A stretch of 16,583 nt of DNA, taken from Clostridium sp. CAG:451. GTDB taxonomy: Bacteria > Bacillota_I > Bacilli_A > RF39 > UBA660. Location of the stretch: assembly GCA_000438295.1 (NCBI GenBank), contig FR901066.1:1-16583 (forward strand), read 5' to 3'. Positions within the stretch are counted from its first letter, which is position 1. Every line of letters begins with the position of its first letter. Below, piece after piece: positions 6,910-15,906 of the stretch. The notes beneath the pieces are model-generated. The model did no database searches and had not been told where the DNA came from. It saw only the letters and a program-made list of their open reading frames with translations. The position numbers and the translations under genes were made by a program.

Positions 6910-7425
6910 ATGAATGGTAATTATACTTATATTGACTTTGATGGAGTTATACTTGATTCAGAAGAGAGGATGCTTGATAGAAAATACAGTATAGGTCTTC
7001 ATAATCATAAAGATGCAAATGAATTTAATGAATATTTTAATTATACTAATTTGCATCCAGAAGAATGGGATTATATTATAAGAGAAGCTAGTTCAATAAA
7101 TAATTCCGTTGAAATAATTAAAGAATTAGAGAGTATGCAGAAAAGAATAGCAATCTTAACAAAGATTCATTCACTATATGAAATGAGAGTTAAAATTGAA
7201 GACTTAAGAGAGCATAGAAAAATAAGCTCTCCTATACTTTTTGTTCCACCTGGAGTCAATAAACATGATGTGGAGAAACCGAATGAAAAATTGCTGATTG
7301 ATGATTCAAAAACAAATATCAGGTTATGGATTGAAAATGGTGGACAAGGTTTTATCTTTGATAAGACAATTCCTGAAGATACTAATAACAAGGTTAAAAG
7401 CTTAGAGTTCTTATTAAAGAGGTGA
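6910..7425 (+). CDS. Small HAD-superfamily phosphatase-like protein
   Basis: The product is 171 residues. HAD motif I is YIDFDGVILDSEE with Asp9 as nucleophile and Asp11 as acid/base. Motif II is ILTK with Thr84. The motif III/IV region is EKPNEKLLIDDSKTN with a Lys and Asp131/Asp132. The cap is small and helical. All catalytic positions are present, so activity is expected, probably removing phosphate from a small metabolite; the substrate cannot be read. Similar short HADs occur among deoxynucleotidase-like and sugar-phosphate enzymes. Four bases separate it from the next gene, whose ribosome site AGAGGTGA overlaps this stop codon, so the two HAD genes are translationally coupled. Confidence 0.85.
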   Translation: MNGNYTYIDFDGVILDSEERMLDRKYSIGLHNHKDANEFNEYFNYTNLHPEEWDYIIREASSINNSVEIIKELESMQKRIAILTKIHSLYEMRVKIEDLREHRKISSPILFVPPGVNKHDVEKPNEKLLIDDSKTNIRLWIENGGQGFIFDKTIPEDTNNKVKSLEFLLKR

Positions 7426-7429
7426 GTTT

Positions 7430-9751
7430 ATGTCAAATGAATTATATTATAACTTTAGAAAATCACTAGAACAGAAATATAATGCAGTCTGTTTTGATAT
7501 TGATGGAACTTTAACTGTAAAGAATTCTAAAAGAATTGATAATAGAGCAATCAATATGATTGTAGAGCTTTTAAAGAAAAAGATACCAGTAGTTTTTATT
7601 ACTGGTCGTGGTGAAACTGGACTTAATGATTTAAAAAATGATATATATGGTGCAATTGTTAGTTCTGATAATATAGCTGAAAATGATATTAGAAGGATCT
7701 ATGTATTGACAAATGATGGTGCTAGATTGTTTTTTAGCAATAATATTTCATTTGAAGAGTTTTTATCAGAAAATGTTTATATAACTACAAGTGATGAATT
7801 AGAACAATTAAGCAAAATGGATAGTATTATAAAAGAACTTAATAGTGATTGCTTTAATGTAACTTATTCTAAAGATTTAAAAACTGGAACAATTATAAAT
7901 ATAAGAATGGTTTTCAATACTAATAATAGTAATATTGTAGAAAAGAATTATGAAACTATTAAAGAAATTATTTCTTCTAACCAATTTGAAAAAATTCATT
8001 TAACTAGAGGCTTTTATAAAGATAATTCTGTTATTCAAATTGGTACTACTACAAAAGATAAAGCTATAAAAAGAGTTGAAAGAGTAATTGGCGTACCAGA
8101 AGATTCTATGATTAGAATTGGTGATTGTGGTGATGTTTACGGAAATGATTATTCGATGTTAAATTGTAAACAAGGCTATAGTGTAGATAAAACTAGTGGA
8201 GCAGTTGATAGATGTTTTCCAATTTTTGATGAAAATAAAAATATTATAAGCGGAGTTGATGCTACCTTAGAATTAATAAAAAAATCTAAAATATTACCAA
8301 CTGTATGTTTAGAAAAAGCCGATAAGTTAGATTATAAATTTAATTTTGCTATAGCAGAAAAAAATATAGTTTTGGGTAGAAAAAAACTACTCAATAAATA
8401 TAATGATTTAATAAATGTTAATTTTGGAGAAAATGATGGAATAGATAGTCTGTTTGATAAATCAAGTGGGAGTGTAATAATTCCGATGTACGAATGGGAA
8501 TTGGTTTCAGATAGCTCGTTAAAAGATTTTTGGAGTTCAAAGGAAAATGGACATTTCAAATATTTGATTAGAGATAATAAAAATTATCTTCTTAGAGGTT
8601 CATCTACATATTATTACCTTATTTCAAATAGGAAAAGTGAAAATGGCAAAGATGTTACTTCTAAAAAAGATGTGATGAATTGGCATAATAATTACATTCA
8701 ATTTTTAGATAATGCCTTTAATGCTGTTTTAAAGACTGACGATTTAAATATTATCATTAATAAAAAGTTATTACTTGGGGTTTTAGATAACTGTAGAAAT
8801 GCTCTATTAGTTATTATGAATCATAAACTTGTTTCTAACAATTTAAATAGCAATATTTTATTGGATATTTCATCTAATAAAAACAAAGATTTTTTTGCAA
8901 TATATAATAACTTGCTGGAAATTGAAGATAGTATGAGTAATATGTGCTTTAAAAATGGTTTTATTATAAATAAAGATTTTGTTTGTAATGTAATAAAACA
9001 ATCAAAGAAAATATTAACTGATAATTTGTCAATTGAAGTAATAACTAAAGATAAACAAAATTATTCAAAAGACTATAGAACTTATAGAGAAATAGATAAT
9101 TTTGGAGAAAATTATACCGCTGTTTCCTTATATCAAGAGAAAAGAAATGATAATGATGATTTTATTAATGCATGTGGTTTAAGTTATGGTGGAATTGAAT
9201 TACCAATAATTGCAAAAACAATAGATAAAAGTAGAATAGAAAGTCTTTTACTTCTCAAATTTAATAGGGAAGTTTCTGGATATTCTAATAAGCAACTTCT
9301 TGACTTAAGAAACTTTAATATAAATGAATATGGTGGATTAATAAACTCACATCTTTTTCAAAATTCACATTTAGATCTTTTTGATGATAATGTACTAACA
9401 GGAAAAACATTACAGTTAGCAATTAATTCACTATATGATTGTAATATAGATATTAAAAATATTTGTATTGTTAGATATCCTGGAACTAATAGAATTGAAC
9501 AAATGTTTTCGGATAACACTGCTGCAGTTGATTTTCATTTATTTTTTGATTACATTTATGGATTGTGTTTCAGTAGTCCTTATAGTTGGAAAGATAATGA
9601 ATGGAAAGACAAAAACGGAAAAGTTAGTTATGAAGATACCTTGGGAGTATTTGATTTAAACAGAAAGAAGATTATAGAATGCTTGATCAAAAACCATGAT
9701 TATAGTGAAGAAAGTGAAGTAGGAGAATACAAAAGGAGATTAGTAAGATGA
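7430..9751 (+). CDS. HAD phosphatase - phosphoribosyltransferase fusion protein
   Basis: This large cytosolic protein has 773 residues. The N-terminal HAD domain of Cof/sucrose-phosphatase type spans about 1-290: FDIDGTLT (Asp23, Asp25), ITGRG (Thr58), a KDKAIKRV segment that supplies the motif III Lys, and IGDCGDVYGND (Asp232, Asp235, Asp240). Residues about 290-590 are a helical region I do not recognise. The C-terminal part holds a type I phosphoribosyltransferase PRPP loop, FDDNVLTGKTL (Asp652, Asp653, Thr657, Gly658, Thr660). One chain thus joins a phosphatase with an enzyme that makes or breaks a ribosyl-phosphate bond, which suggests processing of a nucleotide-like compound. Comparable HAD and PRTase genes occur in the proposed nucleoside-like pathway of Ter stress operons, but no TerD, TerC or ATP-grasp gene is in this window. 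The stop overlaps the next ATG by 4 bp. Confidence 0.8.
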   Translation: MSNELYYNFRKSLEQKYNAVCFDIDGTLTVKNSKRIDNRAINMIVELLKKKIPVVFITGRGETGLNDLKNDIYGAIVSSDNIAENDIRRIYVLTNDGARLFFSNNISFEEFLSENVYITTSDELEQLSKMDSIIKELNSDCFNVTYSKDLKTGTIINIRMVFNTNNSNIVEKNYETIKEIISSNQFEKIHLTRGFYKDNSVIQIGTTTKDKAIKRVERVIGVPEDSMIRIGDCGDVYGNDYSMLNCKQGYSVDKTSGAVDRCFPIFDENKNIISGVDATLELIKKSKILPTVCLEKADKLDYKFNFAIAEKNIVLGRKKLLNKYNDLINVNFGENDGIDSLFDKSSGSVIIPMYEWELVSDSSLKDFWSSKENGHFKYLIRDNKNYLLRGSSTYYYLISNRKSENGKDVTSKKDVMNWHNNYIQFLDNAFNAVLKTDDLNIIINKKLLLGVLDNCRNALLVIMNHKLVSNNLNSNILLDISSNKNKDFFAIYNNLLEIEDSMSNMCFKNGFIINKDFVCNVIKQSKKILTDNLSIEVITKDKQNYSKDYRTYREIDNFGENYTAVSLYQEKRNDNDDFINACGLSYGGIELPIIAKTIDKSRIESLLLLKFNREVSGYSNKQLLDLRNFNINEYGGLINSHLFQNSHLDLFDDNVLTGKTLQLAINSLYDCNIDIKNICIVRYPGTNRIEQMFSDNTAAVDFHLFFDYIYGLCFSSPYSWKDNEWKDKNGKVSYEDTLGVFDLNRKKIIECLIKNHDYSEESEVGEYKRRLVR

Positions 9752-10406
9752 GAAAAAAACAAATATAGATAATTGGTCTAGAAAAAAAATTCAAACTTTC
9801 TGTGATTTTGATGATCCTTATACTGGAGTTACTACAACAATTCATTTTATGATATAATGTTGTATTTTACTTTAATGTCATTAGATAAAATAGATGCCTT
9901 TAAGTATGAATATGGTAATGATATAAATAATGATTTACGTATTTATAAGTATGATGATATTGCTGCTACTTTAACAGTTTTAAATGAAGTTGGTGAATTA
10001 AATTTTGTAAGATATATTAAGTTTAATAACAATTACAAAAAAATTTTTAATGAATTTTGTATTGCTAAAGTAGCTGCTGAAAATAATGCTAAATATTATA
10101 AAATACCAAATCAAGATAATATAAATAAAGTTCAAGTTACTTGTTTGCCATGGATTAAATTTAGTAATTTTAAAGATGCAATAACTAAATCAGAAAAATC
10201 TAGTTAAAGTATGTTGGGGAAAATACTATGAAATCAATAATGAATATTTTACTGATTTTTCATTGTTAGTTAATCATGCTTTTCAAGATGGAGTCCATAT
10301 AGGCATGTTTATTAATGAACTACAAAATAATATTTCTAATGTAAATTTAAAATTTCAAGTAAAGGAGCCTCAGAATGTTAAAACAAAGTCAAAAAATAAT
10401 TTCTAA
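9748..10406 (+). pseudogene. Chloramphenicol-acetyltransferase-like gene, frameshifted
   Basis: Fragments in three frames follow the order of type A chloramphenicol acetyltransferases. IDNWSRKKIQTFCDFDDPY comes first (family: W-x-R-K-x-x-F-x-x-F-x-x-P). Next is SFYDIMLYFTLMSLDKIDAF plus KYEYGNDI, where the family has a helix, then N-x-I-x-x-F-R-Y-R. TCLPWIKFSNF follows, then VCWGKY (family: xxWGKY), then LLVNHAFQDGVHIG in the frame ending at 10406 (family: HHAxxDGxH, the catalytic His retained). The natural ATG at 9748 overlaps the previous stop, but the frame is lost in an A7 run at 9753-9759, again near 9840 with about 10-15 codons missing, and again near 10200. In this family many chromosomal members act on unknown acceptors, so the name does not imply drug resistance. 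Confidence 0.72.
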
Positions 10407-11009
10407 TAAAAAAGCTTTTAAATATTATATTTATTATCCAAGTAATATTCAGAAAAATATGCCAGTCTTAGTTTTTTTACATGGAATAGGTGAACGAGGA
10501 GATAATCTTACTGATATTGAAAAGTATGCTTTACCTAAATATATGAATAAGTTTGATATTCCATATATAGTAATAGCACCACAGTGTCATAAAAATAATT
10601 TTTGTGATTATTACTTAAGGGATGTAGAAAAGGTATTAGAGGTTGAATATAAAAGGTTTGAATTTGATAAGAATAATATCTTTGTACTTGGCTCAAGTAT
10701 GGGAGCTTATGGAGCATGGAACTATTTGATACAACGTCCTGAATTGTCTCAGTAGCTGGTGGAGTAATGCTTCCTCTAGATCAAGTTTTGTTACCAATAA
10801 AAGAAAAAGCTATTTTAATTTATGATGGTGATAATGATGATGTTATAGAGGTAAAACAAAGTATAATAGCTTATAATAAATTAAAAAGCATTGGAGCAGA
10901 AAATATACAATTAAAAATTATTAAAGGTGATAATCATTATCTTACATCACATGCATTTAAAGATAAATATTTATATGAATGGCTAGAAAAAAATACGAAA
11001 GGATGTTAA
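10375..11009 (+). pseudogene. Alpha/beta-hydrolase (esterase-like) with one frameshift
   Basis: The first part (10375-10755) has the oxyanion segment FLHGIGERGDN (His36-Gly37), typical of the phospholipase/carboxylesterase and PHB-depolymerase-like group, and the nucleophile elbow GSSMG with Ser108. It hits a stop after RPELSQ. The second part continues in the next frame as VAGGVMLPLDQ (from about 10755) with the likely acid Asp (YDGDNDD) and catalytic His (KGDNHYLTSHAF), to TAA at 11009. A single-base change near 10750 would restore a full protein of about 211 residues, a normal length with all three catalytic residues present. The substrate is unknown; no signal peptide is seen. AAGGAG at 10362-10367 serves the ATG at 10375, which lies inside the end of the previous gene. 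The break may be a recent mutation or an assembly error. Confidence 0.75.
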
Positions 11010-11013
11010 TAAA

Positions 11014-12966
11014 ATGAGAGTAGTAAGTATAGGTGATCTTGTAACAGATTATTATTATAAAGATGATAAATTAATAGGAATAAATGGAGGGATGACATCA
11101 CATAATATAATTGCTAATTTAGCAAAAATGGGAATAAAAACTTCTGTTTTTGCTTGTTGTGGTGATGACTGTCAAGGAAATATTGCTATCAATAGTTTAG
11201 AAAAGGTAAAAGTAGATGTAACTAATATAAAAATTATTGAAAATGTTAGAACTAGGTGTTTTCATGTTTCTTATCATGATGATAAAGGAAAACTATCTTT
11301 TACCTCGAAAAAAAGATGCCCTTTCTGTAATAATAAAAAATGGTATGATGAAAGTTTGTTAGACACTGATTTTATTCTTTCTAATATTAAAAATGATGAT
11401 ATTTTAGTTTTTGATAATTTAAATAGTAAAAATCAAATAATTATTGATAATACTAATAATAAAAAGATAATAGATTTAGGACAATATTTTGAATTTGAAA
11501 AAATCACTGATGATGAAATAGTCAAAAAATTAAAAAGTAAATTTGAAATAATAAACTTTAATGAAAGAGTGACTAATTATCTTTTAAAAAGATTAAATTT
11601 GAAAAGTGATAATGAACTATATAATATTATAAAACCTAAATTAATGACAATTACTAGGGGAGAAAATGGGGCAACATTTATAACTGATAATAATGTATAT
11701 AATTTTGAATTAGTTACTAAAGGTGAAGTGATTGATTCTACAGGAGCAGGGGATGCTTTTATTTCGAGTATTATTAGAGATAGCATTAAGAATAACTTTA
11801 AATATGATGAAAATAAATTAAAAAAATGGTATGAAAATTCTAATAAACTTACTGCTAAGGTTGTTTCTAAGATGGGAGCAAGAGGACATATTAATTCACT
11901 GTTTAAAATAAAGAAAATTAAAGATTATTGTACCTGTGATGAATTCGAATATACGGAAAGAAAGAAAATTAAAAGATGTAATATTAATATTAATAATTTA
12001 GAGAAAAGAATAATAAATGCAGTTAATTCATCAGCAAGCATTAAATTAAATGAAATAGAATTTGATAATAATAATTGTTTATTTATTGGTACTGGTGGTT
12101 CATATGCAGGGGCATACTTTTCAGCAAGAGTAATAAATGCTTTATATGGATGTAATACTTATTCATTATATCCAAGGGATGTATTGTATAGAAATAACAG
12201 TAATATTGATAAGGTTATTTTGTTTTCATATTCTGGTACTACTAATGACCTTATCAATAGTGTTAAAGATTTTGATAATAAAAATATTTATGTTGTTACT
12301 AAAGGTGAATTACAGGATATTGTATTAAAAACAGGAATATCAAAGAAGAATATATTAAGCTATAGAACGGCATCAAGTAAAGGAAAAGAAAGAGGATTTT
12401 TATCATTTGAAGGAGCAGTTGCCCCAGCAGCTATATTTCTAAAATATTATTTAGATAAATTTAATTATGAAGTTGATATTAATGACTTTATAAAAAATTC
12501 AATTATGTATTGGAATGAACAAATAGAAAAAATAGTTGATAAAAATATGGTAGAAAGATTAAAGAATCATAACTTAATAAATATTTTTAGGGGTGACTAT
12601 ACTAATACAGCATGTTTTGATTTAGAAAGTAAAATTATCGAGTCAGGAATATTTAATTGCATTATTCACGAGAAAAAGAATTTCTCACATGGAAGATTTA
12701 TTAATTATGAGAATTTAAAAAATAACTTTTCAATATATTTTAAACAAAGGTCTACAACTAAATATGAAATTGAATTATTAAAATATTTAGATAATAATTA
12801 TATATTAATTGAAAGTAAATATGATGGTATATTGGCAGAATTTGATTTACTTATTGCTTCACAATTTATAATTTATTATATTGGTAAGACTTTAGATATT
12901 GATGTATCTAAACCAAAATACTCTGATAATGCGATGAAGATATACTTTTATAAAGGAGATTTATAA
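11014..12966 (+). CDS. PfkB sugar kinase - SIS sugar-isomerase-type fusion protein
   Basis: The product is 650 residues. Residues about 1-300 form a ribokinase/PfkB-type kinase: SIGDLVTDYYY at the start, INGGMTSHNIIANLAKMG (substrate-side GG motif), and DSTGAGDAF at 241-249 with catalytic base Asp247. An unusual CPFCNNKKW insertion (Cys pair, about 107-110) follows the lid region and could bind zinc. Residues about 340-640 are SIS domains: IGTGGSYAGAYFSARV near 358-373 and LFSYSGTTND near 403-412, the phosphosugar-binding Ser/Thr loop. Kinase plus phosphosugar isomerase in one chain suggests phosphorylation of a sugar or sugar-like alcohol, then aldose-ketose isomerisation or phosphosugar sensing. 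The ATG at 11014 is 4 bp after the hydrolase stop with AAAGGATG as ribosome site, so it belongs to the same operon. Confidence 0.85.
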   Translation: MRVVSIGDLVTDYYYKDDKLIGINGGMTSHNIIANLAKMGIKTSVFACCGDDCQGNIAINSLEKVKVDVTNIKIIENVRTRCFHVSYHDDKGKLSFTSKKRCPFCNNKKWYDESLLDTDFILSNIKNDDILVFDNLNSKNQIIIDNTNNKKIIDLGQYFEFEKITDDEIVKKLKSKFEIINFNERVTNYLLKRLNLKSDNELYNIIKPKLMTITRGENGATFITDNNVYNFELVTKGEVIDSTGAGDAFISSIIRDSIKNNFKYDENKLKKWYENSNKLTAKVVSKMGARGHINSLFKIKKIKDYCTCDEFEYTERKKIKRCNININNLEKRIINAVNSSASIKLNEIEFDNNNCLFIGTGGSYAGAYFSARVINALYGCNTYSLYPRDVLYRNNSNIDKVILFSYSGTTNDLINSVKDFDNKNIYVVTKGELQDIVLKTGISKKNILSYRTASSKGKERGFLSFEGAVAPAAIFLKYYLDKFNYEVDINDFIKNSIMYWNEQIEKIVDKNMVERLKNHNLINIFRGDYTNTACFDLESKIIESGIFNCIIHEKKNFSHGRFINYENLKNNFSIYFKQRSTTKYEIELLKYLDNNYILIESKYDGILAEFDLLIASQFIIYYIGKTLDIDVSKPKYSDNAMKIYFYKGDL

Positions 12967-13014
12967 AATACAAAATATATTATTAAAAATAAGAAATATT
13001 TGGAGATTAATATA

Positions 13015-13911
13015 ATGATTGAATATAAATGCGTAATAGCTGATAAAAATTTAATAATAAAAAAATGGGATGAAGAGATAGAAAAACATAATAACTATTT
13101 AAACTTTAAGAAATTTAAAGAAGAATCGCTTAATAACTTAAATACAAGAATTGTATATATGGGATTGTTAAATGGAAAAATAATAACTGAGTGTACAGCA
13201 ATTATTTCTGTTGATGATTTAAATATGCAAAATAAAGATAATTTAGTGGGGGAGAAAACAGCTTATCTAACTCCTTTTAGAACAAATAAGGAATTTGAAA
13301 ATAAAGGTTACTTTTCAAAACTATATAAATTTATGGAAAATGATTTGAAAGAAAAAGGATTTACTACCCTAACTTTAGGAGTTGAACCATCAGAGACAAG
13401 AAATATACAAATATATTTTAACTGGGGTTTTGTTAACTATATTAAAACAAGTTATGAAAGGTATCCAAATGGGGATGAGATACTTGTTAACTATTATAAG
13501 AAAGACTTATTAAAGACTAGTTCTATTAAATTTAATAAATTAATTCCAGAACTTAGTGTTAGTAATATAGATGATAGTAAAAAGTTTTATACTGAGTTAG
13601 GATTTGAAATCAAATATGAAAGAGAAGAAGATAAGTTTTGTTTTTTAGAACTTGATGGTAATCAGTTAATGATTGAAGAGGTTAATAATAATTGGAATGT
13701 TGGTGAATTAGAATATCCTTTTGGAAGGGGCATTAATATAAGTATGACAGTTAAAAATGTTGATGTGCTATATGAGAAAGTTATAAGAAATAAAATAAAA
13801 ATATTTAGAAAGATGCAAGTAGATAGGTATATAGTAGATAATCACTATGTAGAAGATAAGCAGTTTTTATTACAAGATCCGGATGGCTATTTACTTAGAT
13901 TTACCAAATAG
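13015..13911 (+). CDS. GNAT acetyltransferase - glyoxalase/bleomycin-resistance (VOC) fusion
   Basis: The product is 298 residues. The N-terminal half (about 1-160) is a GNAT domain: a central strand with TAYLTPFRTNKEFENKGYFS, where NKGYFSKL occupies the acetyl-CoA pyrophosphate loop, then TLTLGVEPSETRNIQIYF and a WGF ending. The C-terminal half (about 170-298) is a vicinal-oxygen-chelate domain: PELSVSNIDDSKKFYTELGF, then FLELDGNQLMIEE, then LLQDPDGYLLRF. The VOC half resembles bleomycin-resistance and glyoxalase relatives, which sequester or modify small molecules. Start: ATG 13015 with TGGAG at 13001-13005; the in-frame TTG at 13000 would overlap that site. It is the last gene of the accessory cluster, 48 bp after the PfkB-SIS gene, and is followed by a terminator. 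The fusion suggests one ligand acetylated and bound by the same protein, but this is inference. Confidence 0.82.
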   Translation: MIEYKCVIADKNLIIKKWDEEIEKHNNYLNFKKFKEESLNNLNTRIVYMGLLNGKIITECTAIISVDDLNMQNKDNLVGEKTAYLTPFRTNKEFENKGYFSKLYKFMENDLKEKGFTTLTLGVEPSETRNIQIYFNWGFVNYIKTSYERYPNGDEILVNYYKKDLLKTSSIKFNKLIPELSVSNIDDSKKFYTELGFEIKYEREEDKFCFLELDGNQLMIEEVNNNWNVGELEYPFGRGINISMTVKNVDVLYEKVIRNKIKIFRKMQVDRYIVDNHYVEDKQFLLQDPDGYLLRFTK

Positions 13912-13926
13912 TAGTTTGTTATATAG

Positions 13927-13965
13927 AAGGAAAATAATTTAATTATAGAAATTATTTCCTTTTCT
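13927..13965 (+). terminator. Rho-independent terminator closing the accessory cluster
   Basis: AAGGAAAATAATTT (13927-13940) pairs with AAATTATTTCCTT (13949-13961) with one bulged A, closes an 8-nt loop and runs into a T-rich tail (13960-13965). It lies 16 nt after the GNAT-VOC stop. Confidence 0.85.
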
Positions 13966-13966
13966 C

Positions 13967-13994
13967 TTGAAAAATAAAACTCCTATGATAAAAT
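13967..13994 (+). promoter_or_regulatory. SigA-type promoter of the acyl-CoA ligase gene
   Basis: TTGAAA (13967-13972), 16 nt, then TAAAAT (13989-13994), preceded by TGA as an extended -10. It starts right after the cluster terminator and is followed by AGGGAGG (14012-14018), so the ligase gene is its own transcription unit. Confidence 0.65.
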
Positions 13995-14025
13995 AAAAGT
14001 AATTTCACATTAGGGAGGTAATAAT

Positions 14026-15906
14026 ATGGAAAAAACAACTGGATATGCTAGTATAGATAGACCAAGTTATAAGTATTATTCTGAAGATATTGATTTAAAA
14101 GTCTTGGAAGATACTGATATGAAGATGTATGATTTTATGAAAAAAAAGAATAAGGGGCATGAAGATGATATTATCTATTCTTACTTTGGACAGAATAGAA
14201 CATTAAGAACTTTTGATAAAAAAGTTGAAGAAACAGCTAAAGCTTTAAAGAAGTATGGATTAAACGAAGGGGATAATATTACTATTTGTTTACCTAATAT
14301 ACCTGAGACAATGGTTTATTTTTATGCTTGTAATAGAATAGGAGTTACTCCATACTTAGTAGATCCAAGATGTTCAGCTAAAAGAATAACTGATTGCATG
14401 ACTATATCTAACTCTAAACTTTTAGTATCACTACTTGATACAATGAATAAGAATGTTATAGCAAATGATATTCCAGCTGATAATATTGTTGTAGCATCAC
14501 CTCATGATGATTTTATTAAGTCAAAAGAAAAATTATCTAAGAGTGCTTTAGAAGTAAAAGCGCTTTATACAGCTAAAGAAAAGTTATATGAATTAAAGAG
14601 AATGATTAAACAAGACAAAAAAGTCTTGATGCAAAGTGAGTTTATGAAAACGGCTAAAGACTATGGTGTATTAACAGATTCTTTGTATAATCCTGATATA
14701 CCAGCTGCTATAATGAACACTAGTGGAACAACTGGTACTCCTAAGGGAGCAATGGAATCTAATAAAGGATATAATGTAACTTCTAATCAAATAGAGTATA
14801 TAGCACCACACTTAAAAAGAGGAATGACATTCTTTGGCTATATACCATTCTTTTCACTTTATGGCTCATCTGTTGGAATGCATGGAGCACTTTCTCATGG
14901 AATAATAGTTGATTTAATTCCTAAAATTGAAGCTCATAAGTTTGATCAAATATATGTAAAAAAGAAACCTAATATCGTAATTGGTGTTCCAAGACTTTAT
15001 GAAATGTTTCCTGATAGTAAATATATTAATGGTACTGATTTATCTTTTGCAGAGCTATTAGTAATGGGCGGAGATAAAATATCACCTAGTAAGTTAGAAA
15101 AGATTAATGAAACATTAAAGAAGAATAATTGTAAACAGAAAATAACTTATGGATATGGTTCAACAGAAACTATGATGATAGCAACAACTGTAGATAATCA
15201 AAATAGTCATATGGAAGGTAGTTGTGGAGTATTATATCCTTCGGTAAATGTTAGAATTACTGATAGAGAAACAAATGAGGAATTACCATATAATCAAGAA
15301 GGAGAAATATATGTTAATACTCCAACTCAATTTATGGGATATATAGGAAACGAAGAAGAAACAAAGAACTTTTTCTATGAAGATGAAAAGACTAATATCA
15401 AATACTGTAAAACAGGAGATAAAGGTTATATTAGAGAGGATGGCGTTTTAGTACATACTGGAAGATATAAAAGACTTATGAAAAGACCAGATGGACATCA
15501 AGTTAATTCTGTGCCAATAGAAGATGCAATTAATACTTTTGATGAAGTAAGAGATTGTGCTGTAGTAGGAATTAAAAATGCTTATCGTGATGAAGGGGTT
15601 ATTCCAACCGCCTTTATTGAATTAAAAGATAAGTCAGTTGGTAAAGATATATTTAAAGAAATAGTTTCTAAGACAAAAGAAATGTTACCAGGTGAACGTG
15701 ATATGGCACTTGCTTATACTTTAGTAGATCGTATTCCTTATACGATAAATGGAAAAGTTGACTTCTCAACCTTAGAAAAAGTTAAGTTTGAAGATATAGA
15801 TTATCAAATAGTAGATGATCCAATATTTGATGGATACTTTATAAAAGGGGAACAACCAGATAGAATAAGCTTTACAAAACAAAAAACATTAATTAAGAAA
15901 AAATAA
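14026..15906 (+). CDS. AMP-dependent acyl-CoA synthetase/ligase family protein
   Basis: This 626-residue adenylate-forming enzyme would activate a carboxylic acid to acyl-AMP and pass it to a thiol such as CoA. Motifs in order: SGTTGTPKG at 233-241 (P-loop), YGSTE at 377-381, TGDKG at 463-467, HTGRYKRLMK (hinge) and the catalytic Lys577 in TINGKVD. All core residues are present, so it should be active. An N-terminal extension of about 35 residues precedes the usual fold, and a Lys-rich helical insertion lies at about 165-210. There is no signal peptide. The preceding terminator and its own promoter separate it from the upstream cluster. The acid is not identifiable; a fatty acid is the default guess for the family. 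Confidence 0.85.
   Translation: MEKTTGYASIDRPSYKYYSEDIDLKVLEDTDMKMYDFMKKKNKGHEDDIIYSYFGQNRTLRTFDKKVEETAKALKKYGLNEGDNITICLPNIPETMVYFYACNRIGVTPYLVDPRCSAKRITDCMTISNSKLLVSLLDTMNKNVIANDIPADNIVVASPHDDFIKSKEKLSKSALEVKALYTAKEKLYELKRMIKQDKKVLMQSEFMKTAKDYGVLTDSLYNPDIPAAIMNTSGTTGTPKGAMESNKGYNVTSNQIEYIAPHLKRGMTFFGYIPFFSLYGSSVGMHGALSHGIIVDLIPKIEAHKFDQIYVKKKPNIVIGVPRLYEMFPDSKYINGTDLSFAELLVMGGDKISPSKLEKINETLKKNNCKQKITYGYGSTETMMIATTVDNQNSHMEGSCGVLYPSVNVRITDRETNEELPYNQEGEIYVNTPTQFMGYIGNEEETKNFFYEDEKTNIKYCKTGDKGYIREDGVLVHTGRYKRLMKRPDGHQVNSVPIEDAINTFDEVRDCAVVGIKNAYRDEGVIPTAFIELKDKSVGKDIFKEIVSKTKEMLPGERDMALAYTLVDRIPYTINGKVDFSTLEKVKFEDIDYQIVDDPIFDGYFIKGEQPDRISFTKQKTLIKKK

Noticed and set aside
9748..9770. Programmed frameshift in the A7 run of the CAT-like gene
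   Set aside because: The same gene has two further breaks and missing codons, so decay explains it better.
6910..13911. Ter-type stress/nucleoside system
   Set aside because: HAD and PRTase domains fit, but TerD, TerC, ATP-grasp and CitE-like genes are not in the window, so the name is not supported; only a loose parallel is noted.
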